Below, one piece after another: positions 1 to 31,590 of a DNA stretch of 64,000 nucleotides. The translations under genes were made by a program, and so were the position numbers. This stretch comes from Candidula unifasciata (lineage: Eukaryota > Mollusca > Gastropoda > Stylommatophora > Geomitridae): contig CAJHNH020006168.1 in the NCBI GenBank assembly GCA_905116865.2, positions 257,501 through 321,500 on the forward strand, in the 5' to 3' direction. The notes below the pieces were generated by a model that worked only from the letters and a program-made list of their open reading frames with translations, had not been told where the DNA came from and made no database searches. Position 1 is the stretch's first letter; every line of letters starts with the position of its first letter.

Positions 1-60
1 TGATCTCTTAAAGTATTTTTTATTTCATATTATTACTGGGGCTCTCCTTTAATAACATGT

Positions 61-305
61 GTAAGCGCGCGCGCGTGTAGGGGGGGGGGAAGAGAGGGGG
101 GGGGGGGGGGGGTCGTCTAGAGTGATCTCCGCCCTCAGGTTCTATCTTTTAGGTGAACTAATTCCCACATTTGTTTTTCTCAGATCACCCCAGACACCCT
201 TTTTCTCGTAAACTACTATTGTTTCTAGACTGTCTTGCTGATTGTTATTATTTTAAGATAAGGCGACAGCGGGACAATTGGGTGGGGGAAGGGGGGGGGG
301 GGGTC
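61..305. repeat. GC/poly-G low-complexity tracts
   Basis: Alternating GCGC then G runs at 80-112, and again at 281-303. Confidence 0.85.
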
Positions 306-715
306 AACATGGTCTCGAGACATGGTCGGCCTCGAGTGCTAGAGGTTCCGGGTTCAATTACTGGTAAGTGCTGGGATTTTTTTTCACGTGGACTTAGACT
401 TTTAGTAATTCTCCCTGGTCTCTACTAGTGAGATCGGACGGCTGTGTGCATTGTCACGGATGTAATAACATCTCTTGGCAGTTAGAATTCTAAAAGAGTA
501 GCCTAAAGAGCGCTAACCGGGGAGAATGTGGATTTAAAAATCTACCCGAAGTATTTCAGGATCCTCGCCGGTGCTACAGAGCTGTGCACTGTGCTGAGCT
601 TCTTCGGACTCACACTTGAGCTAGAAAAAGAACGGAGCATTTGTGGGTTACTACCCGTGTGCCTTGATGTTGATCCGTTGTTCAAACCTCAAACCTTAAG
701 CCTGGCGGGACAATT
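306..715 (+). mobile_element. Family C SINE-like repeat
   Basis: Head ATGGTCTCGAGACATGGTCG with box B GGGTTCAATTAC, TTTTAGTAATTCTCCCTGGT, AGGATCCTCGCCGGTGCTAC and tail TTCAAACCTCAAACC. Confidence 0.82.
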
Positions 716-744
716 ATTCCAGTAATTAAGGAATGTTCAAGTCA

Positions 745-915
745 TGTGTATGTCCTTGGCTCACAGGTCGACACAGTCTTGAGTGGGTACCAGATACAGT
801 CCTGGGAAGTAAAGGTGGCCGGCATGATGCTGATCACCGATCATATCACCCACCCAAGTGCCGTTTGGTTCATAAAATATAGGTCTAGCCCTATATACCC
901 AATACGTCTTTTTTA
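745..915 (+). mobile_element. Family A SINE body
   Basis: CCTTGGCTCACAGGTCGACA, GAGTGGGTACCAGATACAG, GGAAGTAAAGGTGGCCGGCA and the ATACCCAATACGTC end; no tRNA head. Confidence 0.83.
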
Positions 916-1539
916 CAAGTCAAATGTGGTCGCTGAAGTGATCTTTGAAAGTGTCAATTAAACAGAGCTTGCTATAATTATTACTGAATGGAGAGGGGGA
1001 GGGGATGGGGAAGGCTGAGCCGTCTAAAAAGTTGTGTTCTTTTTCGGAGGGAGGGGTGGAAAGAAACTCAGAGGACCTGAGCTCCCAGGTTACGGCGCCT
1101 ATGTTATCAGTGCATAGTGGCAGGAGCTAATCTCACCGACAGCGTCTTCACTGATAGCGCACTTCTTCTTGCTTCCTTTGTTTTACTGCTTATGCTGTAA
1201 AGTAAAGCGTTGTAGTTTACTGTTTTTTGCCAGTTGCTTGGCTTGTGTTAAATTAATGCTGTCTTTCTGTAATGTTTATTTTACAGCCCCCCCCCCCGCC
1301 CCCACCCCCATCTCATTCATGATCAGCCTCTTGACGTGTAACCTGTTGTCCTCATGTGGTACGCTCTAGCTGTTGGCTGATTATGTTTCACCAGATGTGC
1401 AAACCATTTTATATTTTGATGGTCTATGAAACTATTTACCGGTATTGTGCCTACCACTGTTTCTTAGTTTCTTCGTTGGTGACGCCCATGTCTCTTCTGT
1501 TTTTCCCGCTTCTGAAAACAAATATCCGAGGTTATAAAA

Positions 1540-1745
1540 GTCTAGAGAGGATCGGCTTTATCGTACCAGGTTTTATCCAGTTATGGCTCGGTCTCTCTTC
1601 GCAGATCTGCTAGCCGTATACTGAGAGTGTCAGACGAAGCACGAATACCGTAGCACTAACGACGCCACCTTGAAACGAACCCACGACCCTCAGAGCGCTA
1701 GGCAAACGGCTTGGCCACTTCACCAAGGACACCCCCTAAATCTAA
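1540..1745 (-). mobile_element. Family D SINE
   Basis: On +: TATCGTACCAGGTTTTATCC, CACCTTGAAACGAACCCACG (box B reversed) and GGCAAACGGCTTGGCCACTT (box A reversed). Confidence 0.8.
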
Positions 1746-2049
1746 CACGATAGAAATGCAAGTGGGCGAAGAAATAAGAGAGGTATCTGTACAAACACTG
1801 GTAACAAATGTTATAAGACAAAGAAGATGACGGACACTTCCTGAGGAAAAAAACTAACAGAGAATCACAAAATAGGCACTAAAATGAGAAATAAAGGGAC
1901 TGATGGGGCAAGGACGGCCAAACGAAACCCTAAAATAGGCGTCGTAAAGCAGGCCAAAGGTGCTAAACTGGATTCTGTCGAAGATGTCAGAGTTTGCATA
2001 TGATAGAACGCAATGGAGGACTATGTGTTATATACGGGCCAATGGTGAT

Positions 2050-2330
2050 GATGGGAGTCGCTGTGGCCGAGCTGCTAGACGCTCGTCGCGGATCGGAAGG
2101 TCATGGGTTCGCTCCCTGGCGCAGCCGGACTTTTTTCAAAAATGAAATTGGCTCCCAGGTCGACCCAGCCTTGAGTGGGTACCGGGTGCAGTCCCGGGAA
2201 AGTAAAGGCGGCCGGCGTGATGCTGACCACATCACCCATCTTGTGCCGATAGAAATATAGATCTAGCCCTATATGCCCCATACGTCTGATGGCGTGGAAA
2301 AGGGTCCTTGACTTTTCCTTTTTTTAAATG
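2050..2330 (+). mobile_element. Family A SINE, full length reference copy
   Basis: tRNA-like head with box A GCTGTGGCCGAGCTGCTAGA and box B GGGTTCGCTCCC. The body has CCAGGTCGACCCAGCCTTGA, GAAAGTAAAGGCGGCCGGCG and TGCTGACCACATCACCCATC. It ends GTGGAAAAGGGTCCTTGACT plus a T-rich tail. The inverted copy at 48805 is its closest match. Confidence 0.92.
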
Positions 2331-2334
2331 ATGA

Positions 2335-2500
2335 TGATAACTACTGAGACCGACACTGGATACAACGGCGGCAGCAGAACCAGAAGCCGACCACACAAGC
2401 AATGGAGAAATGGAATATCTAAGGCCATGAATGTCAGGACACAGACAGCACACGCGGAGACTCGCTCCAGATGATTCTTCAAAATCTGACGCTGAAAGGT
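2335..2500 (+). mobile_element. LINE C-terminal fragment
   Basis: GGSRTRSRPHKQWRNGISKA, then MNVRTQTAHAETRSR resembles the RTRGRPxKQWxDGIxxAMxxR ending of LINEs. Directly 3' of a family A SINE. Confidence 0.6.
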
Positions 2501-3169
2501 AGAACACTAAGTAAAGAAATGAAGAAAGAAGATATCAGTAGATAAAGAACATATTGTATGTCAATGGTGCATAAGGCGTACAATGCCAGTTTAAAAAAAA
2601 AAAAACCAGCACTCAATGAAAGATCTGGTCCACATCATGCTATCCTTTTATTAACCATTTTAGTTTGGCTAAGCCAATGAGGCAAGGTCATTTGATTAAA
2701 TCCACCTCTATCCGAAATCGAGCCCAAGACGTTCGAACCACCAAACAAGCTCGTAGCCAAGGGGTCGAGCTTCCACACTGTTGCGGGTTTCACTTTGCAT
2801 GATCTATGGGGAGGGATCGGTATCAATACATTGTTTTCGTGTGCAACATTCGAAAACAAATTTCTGAAAAAAAAATTATGTGCATCAAATGGGAAGAGTT
2901 CAAGATGAGCGAAGAAATAAGAGAAATATCTAGGCAACCACAAGTATCAACAGTCATAAGGCAGTGAAGATAGTGCTATTTTGAATACATTCCAAGAACA
3001 GGCGAACAGAGAAACCTCAACATGGGGTGATTTAAAAAAACAACAACAGATGTTGCTTCCCAAATCGATACAACCTAATATGCCATTCCTATAAATAAAC
3101 AGAGGGGGGAACCATTTGAGGCCGTTAAATATTATAAATTAATCAAGTAACAGAAAGTATTGTGAACGG

Positions 3170-3325
3170 CACTCATAGAAAGAAGTAGAAAGATAGAAGA
3201 ACACACTAGACAACATAAAAATCGAAAGCTATAGTTACCGTGCCGGGAATTGAACCTGTCACCTCCAGACGCCTCGCCGTGAATACAAGTGCACTAAGAT
3301 ACATGGTCAACTAGGCACCCCCAAT
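3170..3325 (-). mobile_element. tRNA-headed SINE, family G
   Basis: On -: GTGCCTAGTTGACCATGTAT (box A) and GGTTCAATTCCCGGCAC (box B), then a short T- and C-rich tail. Only one copy here. Confidence 0.6.
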
Positions 3326-3429
3326 AAAAACCTAATATGCGCACCAAGTCATTTCATAGGAAAAAAAAGGCGACCAAGAGTTTTGTTGACTGCATGACTC
3401 ACCGAATGCCGGCCTGTATTAAACAAATA

Positions 3430-3500
3430 AGAGTTTAGCATCATATGCCCGATACGTCAATGGCGGGGGAAAAATCCTTGACTTTTATCTTCCCCGGTAA
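3430..3500 (+). mobile_element. Family A SINE 3' fragment
   Basis: CATATGCCCGATACGTCAAT and CCTTGACTTTTATCTTCC match the A terminus. Confidence 0.6.
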
Positions 3501-3544
3501 AAAATAATGAATATGATTTTGATTCTGACATTCAGTTGTCTACT

Positions 3545-3740
3545 TGGAGCATAACATAACCCTTGACCCGTTAGGGTCATGGAGATGTATCGATGGATGC
3601 ACAGCACATAAAACCCGCCATCTTTCTCTGTCTTCCGCTTGATGAATAAGTGTATTACTTAGTCCTGCCCATTTCTCAGAATTGTCCTTCCAGGTTTTTC
3701 TTTGCTCTCCTCTTCTTCGACTACCTCCCACCCTCGTTAA
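3545..3740 (-). mobile_element. LINE C-terminal fragment
   Basis: On -: RGEQRKTWKDNSEKWAGLSN, AEDRERWRVL and HPSIHLHDPNGSR, the familiar RGRQRKxWxDNIKEWTGL..AExRxxWR ending of LINE proteins. Confidence 0.7.
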
Positions 3741-4474
3741 GAAAAGTCTTCCACAATTATAACATGGGATTTCAGGACCTTGTTGTCAATATGTGTGTGA
3801 CAGAGATGTAAAACAATCTCACAATGACAACTGATATTATGTTCCTGTATTTTTTTTTTTTAGTATGTGCATTTATTCAACGATATCATATGATCTACAA
3901 CAGAGGTTTCAGAATACACATCATACAGTGGTAGCGGCACTGGATCTAAAAGATACATAAAACAAGGGTTAAGTATGACCTTTTACTGTATATACTTATC
4001 GATATGGTTGCCTGTTCCTTAAATCGTCATCTGAACTGTATTGGACCTGTATCAAGTTGAGACTGCTTTTCGCTTAGATTTGTGGAGCTCTGAACCCTTT
4101 TAGTATCGCACCTGGCCTCCCACTGGGTTTGGTCGTTCCCTCAGTGCTTGTCAATGTGTACACAAGCGGAATAGGGCAACAGTGGCAAGAGTGCGGGGAG
4201 AATTTGGACTTTTGCTGATAATGTTTTAGTTTGCAGACAGGGGAGAAATAGAAACGAAATATCTAGCTCAGAAATACAGACCACTGGAGAAAAGGTAGGT
4301 GAGTGGTGTGAGGAAGCCGGTTCTAACATTAACCAGCTAAGGCAGCCATATTGTGATATTAATTAAATAATATAATTATTAGAGACGAGGTTCCGAACAT
4401 CACAATAGATGGTAATTCTATCAAGAGAGAGAATTAACGAAACATGTTGATATAACTTATGAATATTATCACCA

Positions 4475-5645
4475 TCATCAGGTGCCTTGCCGACTGGCGT
4501 GGGCGATCATGCCTCTCCACAATCTACGATCTCCTGCAGCATGTATCAGTTCCGTGTGCTGACACGCCTTCATGCCATGCAACAAGACTGTCCAGAATCT
4601 TCTCAAGTTGTTTTCCTCTATCCCTCCTTCCACAGATCTTTTCAACAGTCACAATATGTTCCATTTTCCCTCTTCTCATAACATCGCCGAAAAATGATGA
4701 CTGTCTTCTTCTGATGTCTGTGATAAGTTGTCTTCGGGCTCCCGCCTCTTTCAAAACCTCTTGGCTACTCTTTTTGGCTATCCAAGGTATTTTAAGCATT
4801 CTTCTGTAAAATCACATCTCTGAGGCCTCAAGAAATTGTATGGCCTGCTTACCGATTGTCCAGGATTCACAGCCATATGTTAAAACTGGATGTATGTAGT
4901 AAGCAAGAATTCTTTTTCTAACTCTCAATGACACAGATATATTGCATAAGATGTTCTTCATTTTATAAAATGCAGTTTTTGCCTGTCCTATTCTGTTTTT
5001 TTTTTTTTAAATCTCAGTAGTGCATCTTCCATCTGATGTTATAGATGTGGCCAGATACTTAAATTTCTGTACTTGTCCCAAAATAACACCATTGACTTTT
5101 ATTACACATTTAGGAATAATTCTTTTCTTTGATACCACCATTACTTCTGTCTTCCCATTATTTAAACTGAGGCCCATTCTTCCACTTTCTATTACCACAA
5201 TGTCTATCATTTCCCGTAGTTCTTTCTGACTTGTTGCTATCAAGACTGTGTCATCAGCATAACGTAAATTTTTTATATTGTGCCCGCCAACCACAATTCA
5301 GGATACATCGATTAAAGATTTCGTTATATATTAAATGTATAGTGAAAAAAAAATAAAGTGACAGTACACATCTTGTCGTACGCCCCTCTTTATGCTCTGA
5401 AATGTACCTTAACAGTTGTTAATTCTTACCGCTGCTTTTTGCTGCCGATACATATTCTTTATTATTTGTAGATTTTTTCCATCAGTGTTTAATTTTTCTA
5501 ACAGTTTGATTACTTCTTCATATTTCACACAGTCAAATTCTTTTGTATAGTCTATGAAGCAAAAGTACAAATCATTCTTTACTTCTATAGCTCTTTCTGA
5601 CAATGTCATTATGACTATAGCTTGTCGTTCAAGTACCACGTGGAA
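4475..5645 (-). mobile_element. LINE reverse transcriptase to C terminus, decayed
   Basis: On -: FCFIDYTKEFDCVKYEEVIK (motif A), a frameshifted motif B, NLRYADDTVLIATSQKELRE (motif C YADD intact), KVNGVILGQVQKFKYLATSI, HPVLTYGCESWTIGKQ, then RRRQSSFFGDVMRRGKMEHI. The order is that of an RTE-like endonuclease-RT LINE. Frameshifts and stops make it inactive. Confidence 0.88.
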
Positions 5646-5967
5646 GCAGTAGTGTTATAATTAGGATATATAGTGTGTTTTCTTTATTTTGATATTTATC
5701 TATGTTAGCTACTCTGGGTTATTCATTATTCGTAGATTATGCAATAATTGCAACAGCTTGTACAAGCATAAAGTTTATTAAAAACTTGATCAAGAGATAA
5801 CACACGACCTGGCACAGTGACAACGGTAAACAGAATGTTACTGCTGCTGCCTACCACTGCAACTAAACCCGTGCACCATTAGTGGGCCAGTGTTTAGTGT
5901 CAACTGTCAGTAGAATAGCATCTTCATTCTTGGCCTATCTGGCTGTCGTTGGCGGTTGCGGACAAAA
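5646..5967 (+). other. Upstream region of ADPGK (possible 5' UTR/promoter)
   Basis: About 320 bp between a LINE fragment and the ADPGK ATG. No TATA box or clear initiator is placed sensibly; the last 100 bp are less AT-rich. Confidence 0.3.
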
Positions 5968-25859
<19,892 letters not shown>

Positions 25860-26930
25860 TAATTAAACACTTGCCAGTGCCAGTTAACTTATTTGTTTCT
25901 TGTTGAATTGAAATAACAACTGAATCTAGAAGTACTTGATAGATATATTTTTGCTAACATTTATTGTTTTCCAATAGTAATTTATTGTTTGTTGTTTGCA
26001 ATTACAAATACTTGATTGCTGTTTTTTTTCTTTTTCTTGGGACCACCAATGATTCACTTGTTGCCTTTAAAACTTATGGTAGACAGTGAATACATTTCAC
26101 AGCATTAGAAGTGATTTAAAAGAATTGCAATTTCTGATCTATTGTTAACTGTCAGAGGTTGAAAAAGATGTATAAAATACATAGATATTAAGAACAAAAT
26201 TTTTGCCTATTTTTGAAAACTGTTCTCCCATTTTTTAAACTTTAAAAAAAAAATATTAAAAAAAAAAAAAAACTTGCTGGGTTTATTTTTACTGTTATAT
26301 GCACCAAATGTAAGCAGTTCTTATGTATTAATAATCCATAATTTTGACTTATATTACAATTAGTATTGTTTTTTGGATGTTAATTTACTTTTTCTGGGCA
26401 AAAATGCAGATGGAGTATTCCTAGCTTTTATAGTCGTTTTCTACTTGTTACTCAATTGCTTTTGTGTCTACATGTGTTGATCTCTTGAATTCTTTGTGGA
26501 TTTGAGAATCATAATTTTTTCTTTTTTTTTAAAAATGATCTTCTGTTTTCAGAGAACTTCTTGCTTTTTTTCCCCTTGGTTTTTAAAAAATCTGCTATCA
26601 GTCATTTCTTCTGTTACTGTGCTCATCTGCAGACATGTCTCTAAAATTGAGAGAAGACATTACTGCTTATCTCTTTAGTTATGAGACATCAGAAAAGTTA
26701 CTTGTAACTTATAATATTTTAAACCTTTGTATTTTTGAATATTATGTAGTTAATTTTCTCTGGCTGCTTTTTTTCTCTGGCTGATTTAAAAAAAAAAAAT
26801 GTTCTGTATGTATAACTCCACTAACTGTCTATTTATTTATCAGTAGGCATTTGTTGTGAGGGTTGTTCGACTGTTTTACATCTGTTTCTAAAATGTTGCT
26901 TTCCTTGTAAACATTAAATTTTGGAAGCTG
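25860..26930 (+). other. Probable ADPGK 3' UTR
   Basis: AT-rich, unique-looking sequence directly downstream of the ADPGK stop, without SINE or LINE similarity. An ATTAAA at about 26912 is a candidate poly(A) signal, and A-runs occur near 26250-26270. The transcript end cannot be fixed from sequence alone. Confidence 0.4.
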
Positions 26931-27136
26931 ACAGAGGCTACAGACTATGTGTGCCCACCTCTTGTTTGTATTTTTATATTTTTGTAATTCTACTCAGAAG
27001 ATTGAACAATCAAAGTTTCATTTGATCTCATTTACATTGGTGATTTAAAGTAATGGCACCAGTGTTTTCCTTGTTTGTAATTTGTGGTCTGGCTGTAAAA
27101 GTTTTTTTTTTCCTTCAAATAATCAGCTTTTATTTA

Positions 27137-27545
27137 TTGACATTCTTACTCTCACTGACATTCTTACTCTCACTGGCATTCTTACTCTCACTGGCATTCT
27201 TACTCTCACTAACATTATTATTCTCACTGACATTCTTACCCTCACTGACATTCTTACTCTCACTGACATTCTTACTCTCACTGACATTCTTACCCTCACT
27301 GACATTCTTACTCTCACTGGCATTCTTACTCTCACTGACATTCTTACTCTCACTGACATTCTTACCCTCACTGAAATTCTTACTCTCACTGACATTCTTA
27401 CTCTCACTGACATTCTTACCCTCACTGAAATTCTTACTCTCACTGACATTCTTACTCTCACTGACATTCTTACCCTCACTGAAATTCTTACTCTCACTGA
27501 AATTCTTACCCTCACTGAAATTCTTACTCTCACTGACATTCTTAA
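27137..27545. repeat. 18-bp minisatellite, about 23 copies
   Basis: Unit ATTCTTACTCTCACTGAC with CTC/CCC and GAC/GGC/GAA variants in patterned order. Because 18 is a multiple of 3, several frames stay open; these are not genes. Confidence 0.97.
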
Positions 27546-27689
27546 ATATACTAATAATCTGGAAAACATTCCAGCATGTTCTACTTTAGCTGTGAATCAT
27601 AAATGTGTCATCAGTTTGATATACGTAGGAAGAGTATTCATAGACATAAACATTTGACAGTCTCTGCTGTTTGAAATAATTTCATTGTA

Positions 27690-28145
27690 TTTACTTTGGA
27701 TTAAGTATGCATGTATGTCGTATTGTGATTGAACATTCCTTAGACCAGCGCAGTACTAAGTTTAAAATAATCAGAGTGCTAATGTCAAATCAGTACTGCT
27801 GTATGGAGCTGAAACACGGTGAACAACGTAACAAACAAAAAGTTGCTAAGAAACTACAAACATTCATTATTTGTTGCCTTAAAGAGAATTAAATGGTATG
27901 ATCACCAATATGGAATTTTTAAAGAGAGCAAAACACATTTCAGTAAACTGGGGTGATAAAAAGATGCTGTCATTGAATGGGCCACACATTGGGAAAATCT
28001 GAGAAAAGAATAGCTATTTTATCTTAACCCACAGTCATAGAAATAAAAATTAAACAAATGCACATATGGAAAAAAAAATGGGGAGGATAGGGGTGAGCTT
28101 CGTGTGATAGCAAAGGATATAATAATATCACCAGAGAGGGCTTAT
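27690..28145 (+). mobile_element. Decayed LINE 3' fragment
   Basis: AGTACTGCTGTATGGAGCTG encodes the QYCCMELKHGEQ remnant of the LLYGAETWR block, followed by KKLQTFIICCLKEN and a WGDKK-like stretch. Several stops. Confidence 0.6.
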
Positions 28146-28424
28146 TCTCCATTGAGAGATAATGGCAGAAGAAGAGGACCAGTGGTTCTCAAACAGTGTG
28201 TCTCAGGTTCTTTATTTCTTTTTTTTTTTAAACTTGCTCCTGCATGAGATCTATCCATTGTTTCTGCTTGTGATTTTTCATTTGCTTCTGCAAACGATTC
28301 TTCACTAAATTCTTGTTTTGTTTTGTTTTGTTTATCCATGTGGTTATTTGTGATTCTCTTCACTTGCTTCTGTATTTGATACTTCACAGTAGGCTTTATT
28401 ATGGAATGACTGGAAGGGGGAGGG

Positions 28425-28640
28425 GGTCTCTGTTGTGGTGTGGTCACGCCATTTGCTTTGCTCTCTGAAGGTCATAGGTTTGTTTCACCATGTGACATTC
28501 AGTTCACGATGGCAATTTTTACAGAGATCCTGGGAACTATGGAGTTCATGCTTTGTGTGAAGCTTTCAACATTTTGCGGAAAGATAACAAACCATATCGG
28601 ATGAGGTGAGGCAGTAAAGTAGATCCTTTTGACTTTAACT
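28425..28640 (+). mobile_element. Family D SINE, diverged
   Basis: GTGGTGTGGTCACGCCATTT (box A area), CATAGGTTTGTTTC (box B decayed) and GGCAATTTTTACAGAGATCC. Confidence 0.7.
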
Positions 28641-30040
28641 TTAGCTTGACTTCTTGCCTTGTTTATTTATATAGTTATTTCATCATCTTGTAACGCTGCG
28701 TGTCATTGGGTCACCAGTTGCTGTTGACTATCTGGTCAGATATGGTGGACTTCGGAGTTGCATGCCTGTCCAGTCAGTCAAGTTCTCTATCCAGGTCTTA
28801 CCTGATGTAGTTGTTTACAGGGCTTTTAACTGGGGCTTGATCCTTTTGTGTTTTTTAATTAACTTGGTTCTTTAATTGGTTATTCACATTTTTATCTGTT
28901 GAATCTTGACTTCTGCCTCAGTTGAAGCTACCCATAAATGTATGCATACAAGTATGTGGATTTATAAAAGTTACATTATGTCTAGTTCAGTATGTAGTTT
29001 CTGGCTAGCACTGTGCTGCAAAAAATACAGAGCAGAAAAATATAAACACATTTTATTCTTCTCTGCTTCTGAGCATTTAAGTTTAATACAATGTGGCATT
29101 GACATTTGTGCATCCCATTTGACATTATCACAAATAAGGTTGACATTATTACAAGCGAGGGGGGAGGGGATTGGCGAAACCACCCTTTTGTCATTATATT
29201 GTCAACCTAGAACTTTGGACCAGTTCTGTTGTAGTTTATTTGTATACTGTAACGGGTGACAAAAAATATACGCTTCTTGAGCATCGTGCTAGGCCATGAG
29301 CCTGAGACTGCCATATCTCAGTAAACTTTATTTTAGCATGACTGAAAAGTAATAAACTGTTTCTTTTGGCTGGGGCTAATTACGTGTTCTTAGGTCTCTG
29401 GGTTTCTAATGGCGAACACAAATAAAATGTTTATGCTAGAGATAAAGTAAATAAATATGCAAGAACCATGTCTTTCTCTGACAGAATGCCTGGGTTAGTC
29501 AGGTGTCACATTATGACACTTGCTGAACTCTATTACTTTATTTAACTCTTTTGTTACATTATGACACACGCTGAACTCTGTTACTTTAATTAACCCTTGC
29601 AATCTCATGCTTGTGATTCTTTAACTAACTGTTTCTTTTCTAAACAGCTGTTGCTTGAAATTAATAACTGGATGTAAAGGGGGGTAAAGGGGGGGGGGGG
29701 GGGGTTCAGATGATAAAGCTATGGGACAAAAGGAACTGAAGTAACAGTTGAAAAAGAGTAAATCCATGTTATAACTGAACAGGGCACTAAGCTCCGGTAA
29801 ATAAATGGTGAATGGCTTGGAACTGAAGGAGTTAACGTTGCAAGGAGTTTGTATATAATTTTACAAATGTCTGGGACCAAAGAGTTCAAATAAGAAGAAA
29901 GCATAATACTTCACACTGCCTTGGCAGGAACTGTCTTTATCTTATGTTATTTATTGCTTGTTGAAATTAATTAAATGAACTTGCGTCCACATGTGCGTTG
30001 ACCATTGTAATTTTATGATTTTGGGAACATAACTTTTTAT
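28640..30040. other. Mostly unassigned intergenic sequence
   Basis: No gene. A partial direct repeat of about 60 bp (GTTACATTATGACAC...GCTGAACTCT) lies at 29498-29600, and a poly-G run at 29689-29705. Confidence 0.35.
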
Positions 30041-30109
30041 CTTTTATTGTATATTATAAACAAAAAAAGTATTCTTCCTTCACTGAAATTGATATATAAT
30101 AGAACACCA

Positions 30110-30400
30110 TTTACTAAAGAAAATAATTTACAACGAGAACTGATTATTCACATCAGAAGTAGACAATCTACATTCTGCAAGCACATTGTGAGGAAGGAAG
30201 AAATTGAATACCTCCAGACACATGAAAGTAGTAGGAGGAGAGAGGCAAAGGGAGACCAAAAGAAAAGATGTTGGATAATCTGGCATCCTGGTCTCTAAAA
30301 TATTTGTATCAGAAATGATTGATTGTACGCATGACATAAGGCTATGTTTGGGCAGACATGATTACAAACACCACTCAGCAAAGAATTAACTGCTTACATC
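30110..30400 (+). mobile_element. LINE 3' end fragment
   Basis: ENNLQRELIIHIRSRQSTFC, then VRKEEIEYLQT and RRREAKGDQKK correspond to the ELIxHIRxRQxxFxGHVxRKExLE block of RTE-like LINEs. Confidence 0.75.
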
Positions 30401-30984
30401 AACATTGAGCTGCAGTTCTGGTAAAGAACTGTTAGTGTTGTCACATCTGACAGCTGTCTTATGCATTTACTTTGCATGTGTGAGCATCATGATTTTACTG
30501 TGACCAATGTGTTGTTCACTAGTATTCAAATGGGACAATGAAGAACATTTTGGGTTATTTTCACTGGCACAGGAATAGAGCAGCTATAGGACAATCCATC
30601 TGCAGTGAAGTTGAACTAAACTAATGACCAACAGCAAAGAAACAATTCAGCAAGCTACAACCTTTGTTCAAGAATACACCTGTTGAACTTTATCATTTTC
30701 GCATGTGACTTCTGTTGTGAACAGAATGTCAGACATTGTGGCATTGTCAATTAGATTGTGGCTGATGGCACTTGAGTGTTGTCCTCATACACAGGTTAAT
30801 TCTCTGGCCTCTATTATCATTCGAGCCAGAGATTATGAATTTATTTATTACTGATAAGCCAAGTACCCTGTTGTTGAGTATGTGTTGTTATGAAGTGGGT
30901 GTAGAAGGGTATTTCAAGTTTGTCATGAAGTGTGTGTAGAAGGGTATTTCAAGTTTTGGCAAACATTTACATTTACTGTTTAAC

Positions 30985-31590
30985 CAGTTTTGAGAAGAAG
31001 AAGAAGGAAACAAGTATTTATGGGATAAACAGTTAGTTTGGTATAGTATGAGAATAGGGCTTGAATATTTCAGAGAGAAAAATTATTTTTTTGTCTGAGC
31101 AGTACTAGAAAGTAAACAGGGGAGCAGTCAAATTAATTAGCCCCAGTTTAAGAAATTTTTGTCAAAATGTTGTAAATTTTGAAGTGGTGGAATGAAGTGA
31201 GTATTTGTGGGACAGTCCAGTAATTAGTCCAATTAAAAAAGTGTTGGAAAGAAACTAGCATTTAAGGGATAGTTAGGTAAGTAAGTCTCAGCCTGAGAAG
31301 TACTGGAAATAATATTTTTGGGATAGCTGGGCAAATTATCCTAGTGTGAGAAATAGGAAAGTAGAAGGAAACTTGTATTTGTTGGATGTCTGGTAAATTA
31401 GGCCCAGTTTAAAAACATTATAAAGAGACTAGTATTTGTTGGGAAAGGAAAATTAGTCATCATTTGAGAAGTGTTAGAAGGAAACTAGTAGTGGGGGGGG
31501 GGGGGGGGGGGGGGGGTGATTTTCAGGTCAGTCATAATTTGAGAAATATTGGAAACTATTTGTATTATAATCAGGCGTTGATCCAGCACG
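30985..31590. repeat. Degenerate about 62-bp tandem repeat
   Basis: Recurring GGAAA.AACTAGTATTTGTGGGA, then TAATTAG.CCCAGTTTGAGAA in about eight diverged units, with a poly-G run (31493-31516) inside one of them. An old array. Confidence 0.65.

Noticed and set aside
2050..2120. tRNA gene suggested by box A and box B
   Set aside because: The boxes belong to the head of the family A SINE, which continues into the shared body; no complete cloverleaf was seen. The same holds for the heads of B, C, D and G.
27053..27657. Open frames of 148-191 codons on both strands
   Set aside because: Products of the 18-bp minisatellite only.
28183..28215. hAT end (CAGTGGTTCTCAAACAGTGT)
   Set aside because: No partner inverted end or 8-bp duplication was found nearby, so it may be a lone remnant or chance.
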